DNA of 64,000 bases from Pseudopontixanthobacter vadosimaris. Its GTDB lineage: Bacteria; Pseudomonadota; Alphaproteobacteria; Sphingomonadales; Sphingomonadaceae. Made by a program: the position numbers and the translations under genes. Below, one piece after another: positions 57,870 to 64,000 of this stretch; within the stretch, counting starts at the first letter, position 1, and each line of letters starts with the position of its first letter. The DNA lies in assembly GCF_012979275.1 (NCBI RefSeq), contig NZ_JABASZ010000025.1, positions 186,001 through 250,000 of the forward strand, read 5' to 3'. The notes below the pieces were generated by a model, which saw nothing but the letters and a program-made list of their open reading frames with translations, did no database searches and was not told the origin of the DNA.

Positions 57870-59440
57870 TCCACGACGTCCTCATCATCGGTTCGGGTGC
57901 GGCGGGGCTGACGGCGGCGCTGGCGCTGGCGGAAACGCGCAAGGTGCTGGTGCTGGCCAAGGGGTCGCTCACCGGGGGCAGCACCGCGTGGGCGCAGGGT
58001 GGGATCGCCGCGGTGCTGGATACCGGCGATACGTTCGAGAACCACATCCGCGACACGATGGTGGCGGGCGCCGGCCTCAATCGCCGCGAAACGGTGGAAT
58101 ATGTGATCGAACAGGCGCCCGGTTCGATCCAGCGGCTGGTCGATCTCGGCGTACCCTTCAACGGGACCGGCAGCGACCTGCATCTGACGCGGGAAGGGGG
58201 GCATTCCCACCGCCGGATCGTCCATGTCGACGATGCGACCGGCTGGGCCGTTCAGGAAGCCTTGCTGAACGCCGCCATGGCACATGACAACATCACCCTG
58301 CTGCCGGGCCGTGCCTGCATCGATCTGATCACCGGGCGCAATGCGGAACGCTATTCCGGATCGGGCCGCATCTGGGGCGCCTATGCGGCGGATGAGTCCA
58401 CCGGCAAGGTCGAGGCCCATGTCGCCCGCGCGACGATCCTGGCGGCGGGCGGGGCGGGGCGGTGCTACCGCTTCTCCACCGCACCGCGCGGCGCGACCGG
58501 CGATGGCATCGCCATGGCGTGGCGGGCCGGCGCGCGGGTGGCCAACATGGAATTCATGCAGTTCCACCCGACCTGCCTGTATAATCTGGAGGTGAAGAAC
58601 TTCCTCATCACCGAGGCGGTGCGGGGCGAAGGCGGACATCTGCTGCACCCGGAAACCGGGCGCCGCTTCATGCCCGATTACGATGAACGCGGCGAACTTG
58701 CGCCCCGCGACATCGTCGCCCGCGCCATCGACGACCAGATCAAGCGCTACGGCCTCGATTTCGTGAATCTCGATATCAGCCACAGGCCGCCGGAATTCGT
58801 GCGCGAACATTTCCCGACGATCCATGACAAGCTGCTGGGCCTCGGCATCGACATGACGCGGCAGCCGATCCCCGTCGTGCCGGCGCAGCATTACACCTGC
58901 GGCGGCGTCATCGTCGATCTGGACGCCCGTACCGACCTGCCGGGCCTGTGGGCGGCGGGGGAATGCACCGAAAGCGGTCTGCACGGCGCGAACCGCCTGG
59001 CGTCGAACAGCCTGCTCGAATGTTTCGTCTTTGGCGAGGCGGCGGCGCGCGACATCAATTCCTGCTGGACCGATCTGGACGAACCGCCCGCCATCCGCGA
59101 ATGGGACGAAAGCCGCGTGACCCATTCCGACGAGGAGGTGGTCATCAAGCAGAACTGGACGGAAATCCGCCGCTTCATGTGGAATTATGTCGGCATCGTG
59201 CGCAGCACCAAGCGGCTGGAACGCGCCGCGCGCCGGATTGATCTGCTGGGCCGCGAGATCGATGAATATTACGGCGCTTTCCGCGTCACCACCGATCTGA
59301 TCGAACTTCGCAATCTGCATCAATGCGCCGAACTGATCGTGCGGAGCGCACTCAGCCGCCATGAAAGCCGCGGGTTGCATTTCACGCTGGATTACCCGGA
59401 GACGGACCCGGTAGCGCGCGATACCGTGCTGGTGCCTTGA
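57866..59440 (+). CDS. nadB: L-aspartate oxidase
   Basis: A 524-aa flavoenzyme oxidising L-aspartate to iminoaspartate for NAD synthesis. FAD-binding DVLIIGSGAAGLTAALALAE, GGSTAWAQGGIAAVLD, GTGSDLHLTREGGHSHRRIV (substrate loop), EFMQFHPTCLY, ITEAVRGEGGHLLHPETGRR, PAQHYTCGGVIVDLDART and LWAAGECTESGLHGANRLAS are diagnostic of NadB versus succinate dehydrogenase. The ATG overlaps the ATPase stop by 4 bp. nadA and nadC are not in the window. Confidence 0.95.
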   Translation: MIHDVLIIGSGAAGLTAALALAETRKVLVLAKGSLTGGSTAWAQGGIAAVLDTGDTFENHIRDTMVAGAGLNRRETVEYVIEQAPGSIQRLVDLGVPFNGTGSDLHLTREGGHSHRRIVHVDDATGWAVQEALLNAAMAHDNITLLPGRACIDLITGRNAERYSGSGRIWGAYAADESTGKVEAHVARATILAAGGAGRCYRFSTAPRGATGDGIAMAWRAGARVANMEFMQFHPTCLYNLEVKNFLITEAVRGEGGHLLHPETGRRFMPDYDERGELAPRDIVARAIDDQIKRYGLDFVNLDISHRPPEFVREHFPTIHDKLLGLGIDMTRQPIPVVPAQHYTCGGVIVDLDARTDLPGLWAAGECTESGLHGANRLASNSLLECFVFGEAAARDINSCWTDLDEPPAIREWDESRVTHSDEEVVIKQNWTEIRRFMWNYVGIVRSTKRLERAARRIDLLGREIDEYYGAFRVTTDLIELRNLHQCAELIVRSALSRHESRGLHFTLDYPETDPVARDTVLVP

Positions 59441-59522
59441 TCGCTGCCATCAAACCCGACAGGAATTCTCCGGGCAATGTTCGACATGGACAGAGATAAC
59501 GGGCGGAGAGGGGAAAGGACTG

Positions 59523-60410
59523 ATGGCGCAGATCAAGGCGAATGACATCACGCTGGAATATGAGGATTACGGTGACGAGCGCGCGCCGCCGATCCTGCTG
59601 ATCATGGGGCTGGGCGCGCAGCTGACGCTGTGGCCCATGGAACTGGTGGAGGCGCTGACGGAGCGCGGTTTCAGGGTTATCCGCTATGACAATCGCGACA
59701 TCGGCCTCAGCGAGAAGTTTGATTCCGCGGGCGTGCCTTCCATTCCCCTGACCGTGTTGAAAGCGCGTTTCGGCCTGAAGCCGCGGGTTCCCTATACCCT
59801 CTCGGACATGGCGGCGGATGCAGTCGGACTGCTGGACGCGCTGGACATTCGCAAGGCACATATCGTCGGTGCGTCGATGGGCGGGATGATCGCGCAATTG
59901 GTGGCGGTGGAACACGCCGAGCGCACCGCCAGCCTGACCTCGATCATGTCCACGACCGGGCACCGCCGCCTGCCGCAAGCCGAGAAGGGGGCGCTGGCGG
60001 CGCTGACCGCCAGGCCGAAAAATACCGAGATGCCGAATATCCTCGCCCATGGGAAGCGCCTGTCCAGAGCCATCGGCAGTCCGGCCTATCCCGCTGCCGA
60101 GGACAGGCTCGAACAGAATATCCGCGCCAATTTCGAACGCAGCTTCCATCCGCAGGGCCTGCCGCGGCAACTTGCCGCCATCCTTGCCGATGGCGACCGG
60201 CGCGAGCGGCTGGCCGATGTGAAGGCCCCGACGCTGGTGCTGCATGGCGAAGCCGACCCGCTGGTGAAGGTGGAGGCAGGTCGCGACACCGCCGCGCATA
60301 TACCCGGTGCGGAACTGAAGATCATTCCCGGCATGGGCCACGATCTGCCGGTCGAACTGGTGGAGGAGATCGCCGACGCCGTGGCGGCACACGCGCGAAA
60401 AGCCGCCTGA
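59523..60410 (+). CDS. alpha/beta hydrolase
   Basis: A 295-aa alpha/beta-hydrolase-fold protein. The oxyanion/strand region IMGLGAQLTLWPMELVEAL, RVIRYDNRDIGLS, the nucleophile elbow GASMGGMIAQL (Ser), the acid in LVLHGEADPLVKVEAG (Asp) and the His in IIPGMGHDLPVEL form a full triad. It resembles the esterase/aclacinomycin-methylesterase-like group. Substrate unknown. ATG 59523 follows GGGGAAAGG. Confidence 0.9.
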   Translation: MAQIKANDITLEYEDYGDERAPPILLIMGLGAQLTLWPMELVEALTERGFRVIRYDNRDIGLSEKFDSAGVPSIPLTVLKARFGLKPRVPYTLSDMAADAVGLLDALDIRKAHIVGASMGGMIAQLVAVEHAERTASLTSIMSTTGHRRLPQAEKGALAALTARPKNTEMPNILAHGKRLSRAIGSPAYPAAEDRLEQNIRANFERSFHPQGLPRQLAAILADGDRRERLADVKAPTLVLHGEADPLVKVEAGRDTAAHIPGAELKIIPGMGHDLPVELVEEIADAVAAHARKAA

Positions 60411-60551
60411 GCCATTCCGCATGAATAAGGCAATTGTGCCTTTTTCCGGAACAGCGTAAGCCCCGCGGCGTTGGTCGGATGAATATGGCAGAAAAATGGC
60501 GCCGATCAGACGAACGCCTCTCTGCCCGCAAGTCTAGGAAGGACGAGAATT

Positions 60552-60827
60552 ATGAAGAAGATGACATTTGCTGCCCTGCCCGTATTCGCGCTGCTGGCCG
60601 CCTGCGGCCCCGATTCGGCTGTCGAGGAACGCGGCGATGCGCTCGAAGAGCAGGCCGATATCGTCGAGGAACGCTCCGACATGCGGGCTGATCAGCTTGA
60701 AGATGCAGCCGATAACGCCATGACCGAAGCTGGCGAAGCGACGCTGGACGCCCGTGCGGATGCTGTCGAGGAAGCTGGCGAAGTCCGTGCCGACGCAATC
60801 AACGAGCGCGCCGACACGATGGAATGA
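60552..60827 (+). CDS. small acidic lipoprotein
   Basis: A 91-aa protein with a lipoprotein signal (AALPVFALLAAC, lipobox LAAC, Cys about residue 18). The mature ~73 residues are almost entirely helical and acidic with repeating EERxD/xxRADxxE units (VEERGDALEEQADIVEERSD, ARADAVEEAGEVRADAINER), suggesting a coiled coil in the envelope. Function unknown. A clear terminator follows. Confidence 0.75.
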   Translation: MKKMTFAALPVFALLAACGPDSAVEERGDALEEQADIVEERSDMRADQLEDAADNAMTEAGEATLDARADAVEEAGEVRADAINERADTME

Positions 60828-60876
60828 TCGCCGCGAACCGGGCTGGGGCTACGCTCCGGACCGTTCATGCACGTGA

Positions 60877-60907
60877 AGGGGCTTCGCCGCGGCGAGGCCC
60901 CTTTTTG
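60877..60907 (+). terminator. rho-independent terminator after the small lipoprotein gene
   Basis: A 12-bp nearly perfect stem (AGGGGC-TCGCCG against CGGCGA-GCCCCT) is followed by TTTTT. The rest of the 315-bp gap up to 61142 has falling GC and no recognisable gene. Confidence 0.88.
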
Positions 60908-61142
60908 TTTGCGCTGCCCGGCTCCGCCCTGCCGGATTATTTTTCCCCGATGCGATTTTCCGCTTGCGCTGCCTGCGACCCAAGGATGATCCACGCGCCG
61001 CGCTGGATGGCGAGAACAAATTACCAACAAAAATTTGCGCTGCCCGACTTTTGTGGTGCTTGCAGCACGTCAAATTGGCACATAAGGTATGTAGTTAAGG
61101 AGCGCACCACCATATCTAGTGGGCAGCGAATGGAGGGTAAAA

Positions 61143-61322
61143 ATGATTGCTCGAAAGAAGCCAGTTGAAGTCGCGGGCTATGTAAACCGACATTTATGTG
61201 TTGTGGATAACTTGACTGGCGCCATCAAATTTGAATGGTGGTCAGTCCGCAATGACGACGCCGATGATGACGATTTTCTGGAGTGGAACGGCGACTCTTC
61301 GGTCAACACTTGCCCATTTTAG
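61143..61322 (+). CDS. candidate 59-aa small protein
   Basis: An open frame of 59 aa (MIARKKPVEVAGYVNRHLCV ... FEWWSVRNDDADDDDFLEWN) with GGAGG 6 nt before the ATG. The C-terminal half is acidic and Trp-rich. It lies in a low-GC stretch between the lipoprotein terminator and nrdA and has no homologue I recognise. It may be a real small gene or a chance frame in acquired DNA. Confidence 0.4.
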   Translation: MIARKKPVEVAGYVNRHLCVVDNLTGAIKFEWWSVRNDDADDDDFLEWNGDSSVNTCPF

Positions 61323-61406
61323 ATGGCTCACAGCCTTCAACTTAGCTGACCAAGAGCCTGCGAGTGAGTCGGGTATAATCCATGACAGGAGGCATTCTTC
61401 CGCGTC

Positions 61407-61436
61407 TTGACAGGTGATATTATTCCGCGCAATTAT
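61407..61436 (+). promoter_or_regulatory. candidate nrdA promoter
   Basis: TTGACA (61407-61412) followed after 18 bp by AATTAT (61431-61436), about 140 bp before the nrdA start. The -10 is weak. A TATAAT at 61374-61379 lacks a matching -35. Confidence 0.3.
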
Positions 61437-61467
61437 ACCATCCATAGCAGCGAGCAACGGGCCGATG

Positions 61468-61483
61468 CCCCATCATCTTGTGG
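61468..61483 (+). promoter_or_regulatory. possible NrdR-box-like site upstream of nrdA
   Basis: CCCCATCATCTTGTGG matches the NrdR-box consensus (acaCwAtATaTwGtgt) at 10 of 16 positions, better in the right half. A second box at the usual spacing was not found. A related TTGTGGTGCT occurs at 61061-61070. Confidence 0.3.
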
Positions 61484-61578
61484 TGCTCACTGCATAGCAA
61501 TTGAGAATCAAAGTTACGCACCGTCTGTCACTCGACAGGTGAATGCTGGCTTACGCTCTCAAAATGGAGGGTATGTAC

Positions 61579-63654
61579 ATGGCGTTCCACGAAGGTTTCG
61601 ACGAGGAGGTCATGCTGGAAAGGAGCCAGAGTATAGATCCCATAAACAGTAAAAATATGGGCCGTGGCGCAGTAGCAGTTACGGATAACAATATGAGTAA
61701 CTTGGAAAGACGCGATAGCGGATCGGATGACCTGGTGGACGAAAAAGCCGCCGAGGTTCTGACCGATGCCCTGGCCGGCACCCTTGCCGAGGCAGCGCGC
61801 GCCAATGTCGCGACGAATGGCAAGGGCGTCGATGACAGCAAGAAGATCAACGATCGCCGATTTACCGTGGTGACCGATGATTCTCGTGACGATCTCCTGA
61901 CCGATTTCGGCAAGGAGACGCTGATCGACCGCTATCTGCTGCCGAATGAGAGCTTTCAGGATCTGTTCGCCCGCGTGGCCGATGCCTATGCCGACGATCA
62001 GGACCATGCCCAGCGGCTGTATGATTACATCTCGCGCCTGTGGTTCATGCCCGCGACGCCCGTCCTGTCCAACGGCGGCACCCATCGCGGCCTGCCGATC
62101 TCCTGCTATCTCAATTCCGTCGAGGACAGCCTGGAAGGCATCGTCGGCACCTGGAATGAAAATGTGTGGCTTGCCAGCAAGGGCGGCGGCATCGGCACCT
62201 ATTGGGGCCATGTGCGCGGCATTGGCGAGCCTGTGGGCCTCAACGGCAAGACCAGCGGCATCATCCCCTTCGTGCGGGTGATGGACAGCCTGACGCTGGC
62301 GATCAGCCAGGGATCGCTGCGGCGCGGATCGGCCGCCTGCTACCTCGACGTATCGCACCCTGAAATCGAGGAATTCCTCGAAATCCGTAAACCCTCGGGC
62401 GATTTCAACCGCAAGGCGCTGAACCTGCATCACGGCGTGTTGCTGACCGACGCCTTCATGGAAGCGGTGCGCGCGGGCGAGAAATTCGACCTCACATCGC
62501 CCAAGACGGGCGAAGTTCGCGCCACGGTGGATGCGCGCAGCCTGTTCCAGAAGCTGGTGGAAACGCGCCTCGCCACGGGCGAACCCTATATCGTCTTTTC
62601 CGACACCGTGAACCGGATGATGCCCAAGCATCACCGCGATCTCGGCCTCAAGGTGTCGACCTCCAATTTGTGCAGCGAAATCACGCTGCCAACGGGCCGC
62701 GACCATCTGGGCAACGACAGAACGGCGGTCTGCTGCCTGTCCTCGCTCAACCTGGAAAAATGGGACGAATGGCACAGCGACAAGCGCTTCATCGAGGATG
62801 TGATGCGCTTCCTAGACAATGTGCTGCAGGATTACATCGACCGGGCGCCGGACGAAATGGCGCGGGCGAAATATTCCGCCAGCCGCGAACGCAGCGTGGG
62901 GCTGGGCGTGATGGGCTATCACTCCTTCCTGCAGGCCAAGAACATCCCGCTGGAAAGCGCGATGGCCAAGGTCTGGAACCTCAAGATGTTCAAGCACATC
63001 TCGGCCGGGGCGGACGAGGCATCCATGATGCTGGCGCATGAGCGCGGACCGTGCCCCGATGCCGAGGATATGGGCGCGATGGAGCGCTTCTCCTGCAAGA
63101 TGGCGATCGCGCCCACCGCGTCTATCAGCATCATCTGCGGCGGCACCAGCGCGTGTATCGAGCCGATCCCGGCCAATATCTACACCCACAAGACGCTGTC
63201 GGGCAGCTTCGTGGTGAAGAACCCCTATCTGGAGAAATTGCTGCGCGAAAAGTCGAAGGATTCGACCAATGTGTGGAACTCGATCCTGGAGAAAGCCGGT
63301 TCCGTCGCGCATCTCGACTTCCTGACGGCGGAGGAGAAGGCGACCTTCAAGACCAGCTTCGAGATCGATCAGCGCTACCTGCTGGAATTCGCCGCAGACC
63401 GCGCGCCCTTCATCGACCAGGCGCAGAGCCTCAATCTGTTTATCCCCGCCGATGTCGACAAATGGGATCTGGCGATGCTGCATTTCCAGGCGTGGGAGAA
63501 GGGCATCAAGTCGCTCTATTACCTGCGGTCGAAGAGCGTCCAGCGCGCAGGATTCGCCGGCGGTGTCGAGGCCGACAATACGACCGAGGCGACGAAGTTC
63601 GAACTCGCCGCGGGCGAGCAGACCGATTACGAGGAATGCCTGAGCTGCCAATGA
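61579..63654 (+). CDS. nrdA: class I ribonucleoside-diphosphate reductase alpha subunit
   Basis: A 691-aa catalytic subunit making deoxyribonucleotides. Active-site cysteines: LPISCYLNS (Cys176), STSNLCSEITLP (Cys365, the thiyl-radical position) and TAVCCLSSLNLEKW (385/386), plus the C-terminal redox pair in EECLSCQ (687 and 690). WFMPATPVLSNGG, RGSAACYLDVSHPEIEEFLE, VGLGVMGYHSFLQAK and IAPTASISIICGGTSACIEP are family blocks. No ATP-cone motif is visible in the ~80-residue N-terminal extension. GGAGG lies 8 nt before ATG 61579; an earlier ATG at 61543 is unlikely. The beta subunit nrdB is not in the window. Confidence 0.95.
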   Translation: MAFHEGFDEEVMLERSQSIDPINSKNMGRGAVAVTDNNMSNLERRDSGSDDLVDEKAAEVLTDALAGTLAEAARANVATNGKGVDDSKKINDRRFTVVTDDSRDDLLTDFGKETLIDRYLLPNESFQDLFARVADAYADDQDHAQRLYDYISRLWFMPATPVLSNGGTHRGLPISCYLNSVEDSLEGIVGTWNENVWLASKGGGIGTYWGHVRGIGEPVGLNGKTSGIIPFVRVMDSLTLAISQGSLRRGSAACYLDVSHPEIEEFLEIRKPSGDFNRKALNLHHGVLLTDAFMEAVRAGEKFDLTSPKTGEVRATVDARSLFQKLVETRLATGEPYIVFSDTVNRMMPKHHRDLGLKVSTSNLCSEITLPTGRDHLGNDRTAVCCLSSLNLEKWDEWHSDKRFIEDVMRFLDNVLQDYIDRAPDEMARAKYSASRERSVGLGVMGYHSFLQAKNIPLESAMAKVWNLKMFKHISAGADEASMMLAHERGPCPDAEDMGAMERFSCKMAIAPTASISIICGGTSACIEPIPANIYTHKTLSGSFVVKNPYLEKLLREKSKDSTNVWNSILEKAGSVAHLDFLTAEEKATFKTSFEIDQRYLLEFAADRAPFIDQAQSLNLFIPADVDKWDLAMLHFQAWEKGIKSLYYLRSKSVQRAGFAGGVEADNTTEATKFELAAGEQTDYEECLSCQ

Positions 63655-63737
63655 CGGCAGGCATGCGGCGACGCGTTCTGCCGAAAGGCAGCGCAGCGCA
63701 TCGATTGCCGTGAACCTTGTTTGCAGGAAACAGCAGC

Positions 63738-63953
63738 ATGACAGTCATGATTATTGCATTGTTGCTGGTCGCGCTGCTGGTTCTGCGACGATCGCGGCGG
63801 ACCGAGGATGCGGGCAAGGCGAAGATGTTGCGCCGCACGGCGCTGGCGCTGGCGGTACTCGCGCTGATTGTCGCGATCGTGGATGCAGCCGACATGGCGC
63901 TCGATCATGCGGATGAAGAGGTTCCGACGCTGACGGGCGACCGCCTGCCGTGA
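63738..63953 (+). CDS. small two-helix membrane protein
   Basis: A 71-aa protein with two hydrophobic helices (MIIALLLVALLVLRRSRR and TALALAVLALIVAIVDAAD) and an acidic C-terminus (DHADEEVPTLTGDRLP). AGGAAA precedes the ATG at a good distance. It follows nrdA by about 80 bp on the same strand. Function unknown; the last 47 bp of the window after its stop show no gene. Confidence 0.65.
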   Translation: MTVMIIALLLVALLVLRRSRRTEDAGKAKMLRRTALALAVLALIVAIVDAADMALDHADEEVPTLTGDRLP

Positions 63954-64000
63954 TCCCCCTGCAATCGGCTGCCGGCAGCACCGCTGCATCGCGCTCCGCC

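Noticed and set aside
60849-61073. A 74-codon minus-strand frame over the lipoprotein terminator
   Set aside because: It reads through the terminator hairpin and yields a basic, low-complexity peptide of a kind common by chance in such DNA.
61374-61379. Perfect TATAAT upstream of nrdA
   Set aside because: No -35-like hexamer at 16-19 bp upstream; kept only as a comment on the promoter candidate.

Overview
The window is a GC-rich, densely packed chromosomal segment whose genes look like those of an alphaproteobacterium of the order Sphingomonadales (Erythrobacteraceae/Sphingomonadaceae type). Reasons, all from family recognition: the GyrB, FtsK and GlnD sequences, a RibA carrying a decayed RibB-like half, an HWE-type histidine kinase, a CHCC zinc-finger protein of the NDUFS6 type, a leucine-degradation cluster, and many four-base ATGA/GTGA/TTGA gene overlaps. 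No rRNA, tRNA or CRISPR array was found.

Layout. 1-5.3 kb: recQ (5' end outside the window), a beta-helix protein, a DksA/TraR zinc-finger protein, psd, then ribA and xthA on the minus strand. 5.4-12.5 kb (minus): lolA, rpmG, arfB, an RluA-family pseudouridine synthase, a PabB-PabC fusion, and a two-component system preceded by an EF-hand protein gene. 12.7-18.3 kb: aminopeptidase P, divergent ptrB plus a thioesterase, then ald. 18.4-21.5 kb: an OprP-like porin and PstS, each with a Pho-box-like site, and a flavin reductase. 21.5-36 kb: ftsK, a TenI/ThiE-like gene, yggS, glnD coupled to an acyl-CoA synthetase, lgt, a MidA-type methyltransferase, an osmoprotectant-type ABC importer with permease and binding protein fused, and an HWE sensor kinase. 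36-40 kb: ivd, a GFA-domain gene, mccB and an HXXEE membrane protein in one overlapping run. 40-52.4 kb: envelope and housekeeping genes (5'-nucleotidase, gyrB, ZIP transporter, a CoA-ligase-like enzyme, guaA, FkbM methyltransferase, DUF924).

The accessory feature is at 52542-55700: a 3.16-kb insertion with 23-bp terminal inverted repeats (22 of 23 identical), an exact 8-bp target duplication, and visibly lower GC. It carries an IS1-type DDE transposase whose stop codon lies in the right terminal repeat, plus four passenger genes in two convergent pairs. One pair is two small genes behind a candidate promoter at the left end. The other is an uncharacterised 219-aa protein placed 2 bp upstream of an HTH-ImmA/IrrE metallopeptidase. 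The transposase start and the 219-aa gene start overlap at one CATG, and the transposase seems to have lost about 20 N-terminal residues. This is the best candidate for an undescribed system: a transposable cargo module that may act as a toxin-antitoxin, defence or regulatory unit.

55.8-64 kb returns to chromosomal genes: CHCC zinc finger, DUF4402, an ABC ATPase overlapping nadB, an alpha/beta hydrolase, a small acidic lipoprotein, a lower-GC stretch with a 59-aa open frame, nrdA, and a small membrane protein. Most start sites were chosen from Shine-Dalgarno position, overlap with the upstream gene and expected family length. Functions rest on motif recognition without database searches.
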